Assembly: GCA_018062305.1 (NCBI GenBank)
Contig: JAGOSK010000005.1
Location: 3,917-41,160 of the forward strand
Origin: Minisyncoccota bacterium
Lineage (GTDB): Bacteria; Patescibacteriota; Minisyncoccia; Phycocordibacterales; CAIZLB01
Length of the DNA: 37,244 nt
Direction of reading: 5' to 3'
This document shows positions 25,129-30,712 of the stretch, in pieces; within the stretch, counting starts at the first letter, position 1; each line of letters starts with the position of its first letter. The notes under the pieces are model-generated. The model ran no database searches and was not told where the DNA came from. It saw only the letters and a list, made by a program, of their open reading frames with translations. The position numbers and the translations under genes were made by a program.

Positions 25129-25146
25129 TGTACTATATATAGTACA
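25129..25146. promoter_or_regulatory. 18-bp perfect palindrome over the TrmB-like gene promoter
   Basis: TGTACTATATATAGTACA is identical to its reverse complement. It contains the -10 hexamer TATAGT (25138-25143), which ends 7 nt before the ATG at 25151. A bound dimer would block RNA polymerase, so autorepression by the encoded regulator is the simplest reading. A partial copy, GTAGTATATATTA, lies just upstream (about 25115-25127). Confidence 0.65.
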
Positions 25147-25150
25147 TATT

Positions 25151-25882
25151 ATGAAAAATACACAAACAACGTCAGACTTTCTCAAGCAAGTAGGACTTTC
25201 AGAATCAGAAATACAAGTGTATATGTCCCTACTCTCAAGCGGTGAGTCATTGATAATGGATATCTCAAAGAAAACAGGATTACACAGACCCGCTGTGTAC
25301 AGAGCTGTTGAAGGTTTGAGTGAAAAAGGATTAATAAAAAATGCCTCAAAAGGAAAGCGTCTGACATATATTGCTGAATCACCAGATCACCTGGAAATAC
25401 TTTTTAAAAATATTGAGCAAACTTTTTTTAACAAAATAGAGGATCTACACAAGATGTACGAGACGAGTAAGACAAAACTCATTGTTTCAATGTCTGAAGG
25501 TGAAGATGCAATTAGGGATACATATTCCGATGTAATACATACTTTGGAGAAAGATGAAACCTACTATAGATATAGTTCAATCCACAACTTTCTAAAGAAA
25601 AAATACATCCCAAAAGACTACCAGCAAGTGCGTGACAAGAAAAGACTTGAGCGTTTAGTTATTACTGGTTCTAAGAACACATCACATACAAAGCTCCTTG
25701 GAAGAAGTATAAAAACAATTCCTGCTGATTTTGATTTATTTCAAGATGAGATAAACGTCATCATTTATAAGGATAAAGTAGCAATCATCGACTACCCTTC
25801 TAAAACAACAGTAACGATTAAACACAAAAAGTTCGCAGAGTTTCAAAAGAAATTATTTAAGTTGCTGTATTCGAAATTGTAG
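25151..25882 (+). CDS. TrmB-like transcriptional regulator
   Basis: 243 residues. An N-terminal winged helix-turn-helix (about 8-75) reads LGLSESEIQVYMSLL-type, then ISKKTGLHRPAVYRAVEGL and GLIKNASKGKRLTYIAE, the TrmB arrangement. A coiled segment follows (FFNKIEDLHKMYE) and a C-terminal effector-like domain with EDAIRDTYSDVIHTL and FDLFQDEINVIIYKDKVAIIDY. TrmB regulators respond to sugars or other small ligands. It is similar in layout to the 29762 gene product. The palindrome at 25129-25146 sits on its promoter. Confidence 0.8.
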   Translation: MKNTQTTSDFLKQVGLSESEIQVYMSLLSSGESLIMDISKKTGLHRPAVYRAVEGLSEKGLIKNASKGKRLTYIAESPDHLEILFKNIEQTFFNKIEDLHKMYETSKTKLIVSMSEGEDAIRDTYSDVIHTLEKDETYYRYSSIHNFLKKKYIPKDYQQVRDKKRLERLVITGSKNTSHTKLLGRSIKTIPADFDLFQDEINVIIYKDKVAIIDYPSKTTVTIKHKKFAEFQKKLFKLLYSKL

Positions 25883-25925
25883 AATTTTGACCAATAATGT
25901 CTGTATAGTAATATCAAATAAAAGC

Positions 25926-26201
25926 ATGTCAAAAGCTACTCACAAGAAAATAACCAGAAGTCACACCAGCGCTATAGAAAAGGCTGATGATGTAGTGTCT
26001 CTAATTCAAAAACTTCCTGAAGTGACCAAAATATCGCTTGGAATTATTAAACATATAGGAGTCGGAAAACCCGCTGTAAAATTTCATCAAATAACAGGTG
26101 GCTTTAAAGCTGTAATACGAGGAAATATATCTATTCAAGAGATATTTGTGTATACCAAAGATGAGATTGGTGTACAGAAAAAGATCAAAGGCCTGTTTTA
26201 A
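25926..26201 (+). CDS. DUF2103-like small protein
   Basis: 91 residues from the ATG at 25926. KITRSHTSAIEKADDVVSLI, LPEVTKISLGIIKHIG, AVKFHQITGGFKAVIRG and SIQEIFVYT follow the order I recall for DUF2103, a predicted metal-binding family of small proteins. It starts 44 bp after the TrmB-like gene on the same strand, so it may be in its operon; a TATAGT at about 25904 may also give it its own start. Function unknown. The family call is from memory and not verified. Confidence 0.5.
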   Translation: MSKATHKKITRSHTSAIEKADDVVSLIQKLPEVTKISLGIIKHIGVGKPAVKFHQITGGFKAVIRGNISIQEIFVYTKDEIGVQKKIKGLF

Positions 26202-26242
26202 AAACCCTCACAGTAAAGACATATACCAGTGAGAGTTTTAAA
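26200..26242 (+). terminator. Terminator of the TrmB-like/DUF2103-like operon
   Basis: AAAACCCTCAC (26201-26211) and GTGAGAGTTTT (26229-26239) pair with one mismatch across a 17-nt loop. The first A bases overlap the stop codon. Confidence 0.65.
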
Positions 26243-26354
26243 TCGGATGTGAGACTAGGAGTTACATTTGATCGATAGTTTCTTCCATATATTGCGTGTA
26301 TATACACATAATCTATATATACAACACAAAAGTTTGCATGAAAATATATTACCG

Positions 26355-26450
26355 ATGAAACAATCAGCAATTGCCGAACATCTTTTCTTTGTCATTTCCT
26401 TCATTTTTAGGATTCCTTTCTATTTTGTTTATTTTCTGCTCGAAATTTGA
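26355..26450 (+). CDS. Possible 31-residue hydrophobic peptide
   Basis: In the 338-bp gap between the terminator and ppaC, an ATG opens a frame reading MKQSAIAEHLFFVISFIFR and ending LLEI, with one transmembrane-type helix. TATATT (26345-26350) lies 4 nt before the ATG. Small membrane peptides of this kind occur as type I toxins or as membrane modulators. The region is AT-rich, with repeated TATATA tracts, so chance is a serious alternative. Nothing else is recognised in this gap. Confidence 0.25.
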   Translation: MKQSAIAEHLFFVISFIFRIPFYFVYFLLEI

Positions 26451-26513
26451 ACTATGTTCTATTTCAGAGTATATAGACCCGACATGAAGCCAGGATAAAG
26501 ATTTTCTAAATTT

Positions 26514-26556
26514 ACATACTAAGCAAGCTTCAACGCATACTAAGCGAGTTTAAGTG
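26514..26556 (-). repeat. Duplicated 3' end of ppaC
   Basis: Reading leftward, the last codons of ppaC (GCA CTT AAA CTC GCT TAG) are followed at once by TAT and then GCG TTG AAG CTT GCT TAG TAT, which again spells ALKLA-stop. All differences are synonymous. This looks like a recombination or integration scar in which a homologous gene end was replaced and the older end stayed behind. Confidence 0.6.
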
Positions 26557-27469
26557 CAGGTATAATCTGCTTCTTTCTTGAAACGATTCCAGGGAGGACT
26601 TCTGTGTCACCTTCTACAGCAACACCGAAAGATGTCGTAATCACACTCTTTAGAAAATCATTGTGAGTAAACACTGTAGCTTCTTCTTTCAAAATATCTA
26701 CAACAAAGAAGAGTACGTCGTCGATACTCGCGTCTTTTGCTTTTTCTTCCTCAATAGCAGCTACGATTCCAGCCTTTCTTGCAAGAACTGATGCAGGATC
26801 TGTAGTTTCAACAACTGAAACTCGAATATTCTTGTCACCTACTTCAAACTTCTTACTATCAAGATGCACAAGTCCTCCGTCAGTAAAATCCGAAACATCT
26901 GATTTAGCTTTAAACATTTCATTTGCATACTCAGTAATATTGAGACCAAGACGCAATGCTAGCTTTTCAGCAATCGCTTTGTCATGAGGAGTAGTCGTAG
27001 GAGATCGGAACTCGAGAGTGTCTGAAAGAATACATGAAAGCATGACACCAGCGATATCTTCTGGCATAGTCTCAGCGTGAGCACCCATAAGGTCGTGCAT
27101 AACTGTTGCAGTTGAAGCAACGGGTCGAATAGTCATTTCAATAGGTCCGCGTGTCTGGAGTCCACCTACAAGCTTGTGGTGGTCAATAATCTGTAGAATA
27201 TCAGCATCATTCACTCCAGCGAGGAGCTCTTGAGGGTTGTTTGTGTCTACGATGACGATGCGGTCTTCAGGTGTTATAGCTTCGAGGAGCGCTGGTTCTG
27301 TCTGTCCCCATCTATTGAGCACGAACTTTGTCTCTTTGTTAAGCTCGCCAAGTACATAACTCTCCGCTTTGTGAGTAGTGTGCGTGTTGAGGTACCACGC
27401 CCAGATGATAGCGCAGCTGGTAGCATCAGTGTCAGGTGAAATATGTCCAAAAACTTTGATTGTTGTCAT
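26540..27469 (-). CDS. ppaC: Manganese-dependent (family II, DHH) inorganic pyrophosphatase
   Basis: 309 residues from the internal ATG at 27469, exactly the usual length of family II enzymes. MTTIKVFGHISPDTDATSCA carries the metal-binding HxxPDTD, IVIVDTNN and IDHHKL carry further ligands, SDTLEFRSPTTTPHD lies in the core and SRKKQIIPAL near the end forms part of the substrate site. It hydrolyses pyrophosphate in the cytoplasm. TATGAT ends 9 nt before the ATG, with TTGTCA 16 bp further up, so this start has its own promoter even though the reading frame continues upstream into a toxin-like domain. Confidence 0.93.
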   Translation of the reverse strand: MTTIKVFGHISPDTDATSCAIIWAWYLNTHTTHKAESYVLGELNKETKFVLNRWGQTEPALLEAITPEDRIVIVDTNNPQELLAGVNDADILQIIDHHKLVGGLQTRGPIEMTIRPVASTATVMHDLMGAHAETMPEDIAGVMLSCILSDTLEFRSPTTTPHDKAIAEKLALRLGLNITEYANEMFKAKSDVSDFTDGGLVHLDSKKFEVGDKNIRVSVVETTDPASVLARKAGIVAAIEEEKAKDASIDDVLFFVVDILKEEATVFTHNDFLKSVITTSFGVAVEGDTEVLPGIVSRKKQIIPALKLA

Positions 27470-27976
27470 GATGGGTACATCATACAAAATATTGTGGGTT
27501 TGACAAAGTTCTTTGCTTGAATATAATTGTGGGTACAAATGACCACATTCGGTCGACCGAGAAAACCCCGAAAGGGGTTTTCGATTTTCTAGACTTAGTA
27601 TATTAACCAACTTGGATTTAATTACTCTTAATTCGGAAGTGGAAATCTTTCTTATTTTTCTAAGAAGCCTCTTTGAACTCAAAAGTCTAAGCTGGGATAA
27701 GAGTACAGTGTACACAGATCCTTCATATTGCCCATTGTGATAATAAACCCCTCTTTTATCTTGAGTACTCAATGGTAAGACCCATGCTAGTCTATAATTG
27801 AACTTCCTGAGTATGAGTACAGGGCGCTCATACATTTGATTTTTGCCATCCTGTTCATCACCCACATTTAAACCCAAAGAGCACCACCAAATTTCCTTTT
27901 CAGAAAATTCAGACTGCGGACCTCTTCTGCGTTCAACATCCGTCTTTACCTTATTCCATTCAAAAAAGTCTTTCAT
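26540..27976 (-). CDS. PemK/MazF-like domain in open frame with pyrophosphatase (run-on or fusion)
   Basis: A frame opens at 27976 and does not stop before ppaC, giving 478 codons. Residues about 1-135 form a PemK/MazF-like endoribonuclease domain: EKEIWWCSLGLNVGDEQDG, YERPVLILRKFN, LPLSTQDKRG, SQLRLLSSKRLLRKI. Residues 136-169 cross a terminator-like hairpin and are not domain-like. Residue 170 is the Met of full-length pyrophosphatase. Most likely the toxin gene lacks its stop codon or the frame is open by chance, and two proteins are made; a true fusion cannot be excluded. No antitoxin gene is adjacent. TATAAA repeats at about 28009-28025 may be its promoter. Confidence 0.7.
   Translation of the reverse strand: MKDFFEWNKVKTDVERRRGPQSEFSEKEIWWCSLGLNVGDEQDGKNQMYERPVLILRKFNYRLAWVLPLSTQDKRGVYYHNGQYEGSVYTVLLSQLRLLSSKRLLRKIRKISTSELRVIKSKLVNILSLENRKPLSGFSRSTECGHLYPQLYSSKELCQTHNILYDVPIMTTIKVFGHISPDTDATSCAIIWAWYLNTHTTHKAESYVLGELNKETKFVLNRWGQTEPALLEAITPEDRIVIVDTNNPQELLAGVNDADILQIIDHHKLVGGLQTRGPIEMTIRPVASTATVMHDLMGAHAETMPEDIAGVMLSCILSDTLEFRSPTTTPHDKAIAEKLALRLGLNITEYANEMFKAKSDVSDFTDGGLVHLDSKKFEVGDKNIRVSVVETTDPASVLARKAGIVAAIEEEKAKDASIDDVLFFVVDILKEEATVFTHNDFLKSVITTSFGVAVEGDTEVLPGIVSRKKQIIPALKLA
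27479..27506 (-). promoter_or_regulatory. ppaC promoter inside the run-on frame
   Basis: On the minus strand TTGTCA (27506-27501), a 16-bp spacer and TATGAT (27484-27479), each five of six consensus bases. The -10 ends 9 nt before the ppaC ATG. Confidence 0.65.
27561..27582. repeat. Perfect 9-bp inverted repeat inside the toxin-pyrophosphatase frame
   Basis: GAAAACCCC (27561-27569), GAAA, GGGGTTTTC (27574-27582). It resembles an intrinsic terminator hairpin with short A/T ends. It would sit just after the toxin-like domain on the minus strand, with the palindrome CGGTCGACCG (27550-27559) beside it. Confidence 0.6.
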
Positions 27977-28060
27977 TCCTACAATGTTTGCACGGAGTGG
28001 CTGAATTCTTTATAAAGATTTTATAAAGAAACAAAAAAAACGGGATGGCTGAGGTCTTGT

Positions 28061-28089
28061 TTGACAAGAAAATATTTTTAAAATAATAT
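28061..28089 (+). promoter_or_regulatory. Promoter of the 28096 small RNA
   Basis: A perfect TTGACA (28061-28066), a 17-bp spacer and TAATAT (28084-28089). This is among the best -35/-10 pairs in the window and points away from the toxin-like frame. Confidence 0.65.
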
Positions 28090-28095
28090 GTGTCT

Positions 28096-28192
28096 ACAAA
28101 TGGGTTGTGTGTGAAGAATCACAGCCGCCGGAGATAGTACCCGTAAGGACACTAATCGTATATTAAAGAGACCAGCAAAAACTGGTTTTTTT
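28096..28192 (+). ncRNA. Candidate small RNA with own promoter and terminator
   Basis: About 97 nt between a consensus promoter and an intrinsic terminator. No ORF of note lies inside. GGTTGTG (28103-28109) pairs with CACAGCC (28120-28126), or alternatively GGGT (28102-28105) with ACCC (28139-28142) enclosing TGTG/CACA. The terminator is ACCAG (28171-28175), CTGGT (28182-28186), then six T. I do not recognise a known RNA family. It is transcribed divergently from the toxin-like/ppaC frame and toward the DUF1653 gene 3' end. Confidence 0.6.
28171..28192 (+). terminator. Terminator of the 28096 small RNA
   Basis: 5-bp stem ACCAG/CTGGT, loop CAAAAA, then TTTTTT. Confidence 0.75.
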
Positions 28193-28200
28193 AATTTGCT

Positions 28201-28264
28201 TAGTAAGATTTATGTTATACACTTACTATACAGTGCCTTCGGGCTTGCCTCGTCGATGACGAGG
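28201..28264. repeat. Cluster of short inverted repeats
   Basis: TAGTAAG (28201-28207) with CTTACTA (28222-28228); GCC-TTCG-GGC (28235-28244); CCTCGTC (28248-28254) with GACGAGG (28258-28264). With the 13-bp hairpin that follows, this could be a second structured RNA on the plus strand (TATACA/TACTAT as possible -10) or the 3' processing region of the DUF1653 transcript. Confidence 0.4.
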
Positions 28265-28272
28265 AGAACTCA

Positions 28273-28307
28273 GAAAACCTATCAGTGATTAAAGCTGATA
28301 GGTTTTC
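28273..28307. terminator. Bidirectional terminator, 13-bp stem
   Basis: GAAAACCTATCAG (28273-28285) and CTGATAGGTTTTC (28295-28307) are perfect complements with a 9-nt loop. It lies 28 nt after the DUF1653 stop on the minus strand and also ends any plus-strand transcript here. The core CCTATCAG/CTGATAGG recurs in the element at 30594-30704. Confidence 0.75.
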
Positions 28308-28335
28308 TTGTAACTCATTAAATATCTGACTCCGA

Positions 28336-28575
28336 TTATTCCAAAACTTTTAGAAGTGTGAACCTCGGACCTTTGTAGTTCAACTCAGGTTTATCAACCT
28401 CTTCAAGAAACATACTTAGAGGTCTAACATAGAGAGTAAAATCTCCATAAAGCCCTCGATACACGGCGTACATTTCTTTTGTTTCAGTATGCATACCAAC
28501 TCCCAAGACTTCATAAATCATCGACTTATCCTTAAAATGTTGATAAATTCCCCGTTTCAAAGTTTCGTTATTCAT
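28336..28575 (-). CDS. DUF1653-domain protein
   Basis: 79 residues. GIYQHFKDKSMIYEVLGVG, then HTETKEMYAVYRGLYGDFTLYVRP, LSMFLEEV and PRFTLL reproduce the DUF1653 signature closely in order and length. The family is small, soluble and of unknown function. TAAAAT ends 6 nt before the ATG; the six bases between read AGGAGA, so a Shine-Dalgarno-like string is present but too close to act in the ordinary way. Confidence 0.85.
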   Translation of the reverse strand: MNNETLKRGIYQHFKDKSMIYEVLGVGMHTETKEMYAVYRGLYGDFTLYVRPLSMFLEEVDKPELNYKGPRFTLLKVLE

Positions 28576-28599
28576 TCTCCTATTTTAACATAACTAAAA

Positions 28600-28628
28600 C
28601 CGGCGACCTCCTTTTGGGAAATCGCCGG
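28600..28628 (-). terminator. Terminator after the MBL-fold gene
   Basis: CCGGCGA (28600-28606) and TCGCCGG (28622-28628) form a perfect stem with a 15-nt loop; TTTT follows on the minus strand. The loop read on the minus strand contains AAAGGAGGT, a full anti-Shine-Dalgarno complement, probably by chance. Confidence 0.65.
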
Positions 28629-28666
28629 CAATTTGGACTTTACGCGTGACTTTACGCGGTCCATGT

Positions 28667-29617
28667 TCACACAACCACACTGAACTTTGTTCCAGCTAAA
28701 GCAAGTCCGCGGAAACCTTTGGACCTGACTTTTTCTTCGGAAGCTTCGTCGTCGAAGCCGTGTGGCAGATGAGATAGCCACATCTTAGCCTTGATGTTGA
28801 TTCCAAAACTGGAAATTGCATCAAGTGACGCATGCACCGGGTCTTTCGACTTCGGCGAAGCATCGTGAATCATCATGGTTGCGCGAGGGGCATAGGCTCT
28901 GACCAGTTCGGCATCGAAGCGGGTATCGCTCGAAATCCAGATCGAGTCATTAATGAGAAGACCTGTACTCCAAGCAGAATCACTCCAGGAAGTAGCACGA
29001 GCAGGAGTATGCATTGTTCGGAAAGCCTCAACTTTGAGACCTCCCTTTTCGAACAAATACACATCTCGTTTTGCATAGGAACTTTGTCCCCATGGAAGAA
29101 CAATGTCGTACCATTCACTTGATGGTAGGGATTTCAGATTATCTGTCCCGCCATCAAGCATAGTTACATCTGAATCATGTGAAGACAAGTCGCCTGCCAA
29201 CGTGTGATTCCACAGATTTTGAGCCCAGATTCGTGGAGCCCACAATGATACTTTTTTGCCGAGAACTAAATCTCGACAATAACGATTTTGAACTAGTAGC
29301 TTGGAAAGTCCACCAGTGTGATCGCCATGAGTGTGAGTGATAAACAAATCTGAGACTGACGCAGGACTGAAACCGAAACGAGTGAGTGCTGACGGGACCG
29401 TAAATCCGCAATCAATCAGCAGTGAAGTTTTGCCAATAACAGCCAGATAGCTGGTGTTGGTTGGTGAAAGCATTGCCCCATGACCGAGACAATACAATTC
29501 AACCTTTGATCCATCGTTGGTCAGTGGAATCGAACCAAATGAGCTGATGTGGACTTTTGGTCCAACACCGACTTTAACAGAGCTCTGTGTGAGCGTAGGT
29601 TGGGGTTTTGTTGTCAT
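28667..29617 (-). CDS. Metallo-beta-lactamase-fold hydrolase (RNase Z-like)
   Basis: 316 residues. After a short polar N-terminus, CLGHGAMLSPTNTSYL and LLIDCGF lead to the zinc motif HTHGDH (95-100) and GGLSKLL. Later ligands are in IHDASPK-type and WLSHLPHGF segments, with ISSDTRFD as the bridging Asp. The layout is close to RNase Z/arylsulfatase-like members; the substrate is not known. Arg codons are mixed (CGT, CGC, CGA, AGG, AGA) and the gene is GC-richer than its neighbours. It has its own terminator. No clear Shine-Dalgarno or near -10 is seen; a small GGGC/GCCC hairpin sits in the leader. Confidence 0.78.
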   Translation of the reverse strand: MTTKPQPTLTQSSVKVGVGPKVHISSFGSIPLTNDGSKVELYCLGHGAMLSPTNTSYLAVIGKTSLLIDCGFTVPSALTRFGFSPASVSDLFITHTHGDHTGGLSKLLVQNRYCRDLVLGKKVSLWAPRIWAQNLWNHTLAGDLSSHDSDVTMLDGGTDNLKSLPSSEWYDIVLPWGQSSYAKRDVYLFEKGGLKVEAFRTMHTPARATSWSDSAWSTGLLINDSIWISSDTRFDAELVRAYAPRATMMIHDASPKSKDPVHASLDAISSFGINIKAKMWLSHLPHGFDDEASEEKVRSKGFRGLALAGTKFSVVV

Positions 29618-29727
29618 AGAACTGGTGGGCTGTTAGGCCCGGGTTGGTTTTTCCTGTATCCACCTATAATTCTAGTACTTTGCCAGTTTGATGCAATAAT
29701 TTGTGTCGAACTATTCGTCAAAAATAG

Positions 29728-29755
29728 TTGTTTTTATGCAGCCCTATTCTATACT
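29728..29755 (+). promoter_or_regulatory. Promoter of the second TrmB-like gene
   Basis: TTGTTT (29728-29733), 16 bp, TATACT (29750-29755), which ends 6 nt before the ATG at 29762. This predicts a leaderless mRNA. Confidence 0.6.
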
Positions 29756-29761
29756 GTATGT

Positions 29762-30511
29762 ATGACTGAACTTATCGAACTTATAAAAAATAGTGGACTT
29801 GGTGAGAAAGAATCAAAAATATATTTGGCAGCACTTGAACTTGGTGAAGGTACAGTTCAAGATATTTCCAAAAAATCAGGTGTAGTGCGCACTTCCTTGT
29901 ATTACATCGTCGAACGACTTGTTCGTGAGGGATTTCTAATTGAAACAAAGAGAAATAAAAAGAACTTTTACATGGCATGTCCACCGCTTGATGTAGCTAC
30001 AAAGCTACGACAAAGAATGCGAGAATTTGAAACTCACATAGATGTGTTAGAGGCTCGACGTGGAGTACTTTTCAAAAGACCACGAATGTATTTTTTGCAT
30101 GGACCAAGCGGATTTAAGGAAACTTGGAATATTATTTTTAAATCAGATCCGAAAGAATATTCTATAATTACAGAAGGTTTAAACTTTTTGGATTATGTAA
30201 AAGCCAAATATATTGTTACGGAGATAATTGCTGCAAAGAGAAAGCTAGGGGTGCGAAGTAAACAGATGATCGTTGATTCAACCTATGCACGAGAGCATAT
30301 TTTACCTAAAGATAAGTTGGAAAATCGAAAAAGTCGACTACTCCCCCAAGGTATGCGTCTCGGTTTTACTGAAATCATATGCCCAAAACTAGTGGCTTTT
30401 ATTTCTCCAAAATACAATGACAGTATATTTATAATAGAGGACGCGGTCTTTGCCGAAACACGGAAGACGCTGTTTGATCAGCTTTGGTATACATTGCCGG
30501 AGGTGCAGTAG
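29762..30511 (+). CDS. TrmB-like transcriptional regulator
   Basis: 249 residues. The winged helix-turn-helix reads LGEKESKIYLAALELG, VQDISKKSGVVRTSLYYIVE and LVREGFLIETKRNKKNFYMA. A helical linker (LRQRMREFETHIDVLEARRG) and a C-terminal domain with FIIEDAVFAE follow. Layout matches the 25151 product, so the two are likely paralogues. The longer in-frame reading from 29549 is rejected because it overlaps the MBL gene, is Cys-rich and unlike the family, and the promoter sits just before 29762. Confidence 0.8.
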   Translation: MTELIELIKNSGLGEKESKIYLAALELGEGTVQDISKKSGVVRTSLYYIVERLVREGFLIETKRNKKNFYMACPPLDVATKLRQRMREFETHIDVLEARRGVLFKRPRMYFLHGPSGFKETWNIIFKSDPKEYSIITEGLNFLDYVKAKYIVTEIIAAKRKLGVRSKQMIVDSTYAREHILPKDKLENRKSRLLPQGMRLGFTEIICPKLVAFISPKYNDSIFIIEDAVFAETRKTLFDQLWYTLPEVQ

Positions 30512-30593
30512 TAAAACTAACTACTCAACTTCTAAAGAGAATACTAAAATAAAAAAGACCTATCCCTTGCGCAGTTCCTTTATTTAAGCTGAG

Positions 30594-30704
30594 TAATAAA
30601 AAATACCTATCAGGTACTAGCGAGGCTCGACGGAGCGAGCTCAAGCGAATTGTCTAAAAAGAATTAGCTAATTCGTCCGTGTGCCTGATAGGTGTTTTTT
30701 ATTA
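30594..30704. repeat. Y-shaped inverted-repeat element downstream of secY
   Basis: A 24-bp stem (30594-30617 with 30681-30704, only wobble irregularities) encloses 63 nt that form two further hairpins: GCTCG (30625-30629) with CGAGC (30636-30640), and CGAATT (30646-30651) with AATTCG (30670-30675), the latter enclosing the palindrome GAATTAGCTAATTC. Both outer arms end in a run of six T on their 3' side, so it can terminate both secY (minus) and the TrmB-like gene (plus). It is too elaborate for a plain terminator and may be a small RNA or a miniature inserted element. Confidence 0.6.
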
Positions 30705-30712
30705 GGAGGCTT

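Noticed and set aside
28096-28192. Type III toxin-antitoxin RNA antitoxin
   Set aside because: Type III antitoxins are tandem repeats on the same strand as the toxin; here there are no repeats and the strand is opposite.
29549-29761. N-terminal extension of the second TrmB-like protein
   Set aside because: It overlaps the MBL gene on the other strand and a good promoter ends 6 nt before the family-consistent start at 29762.
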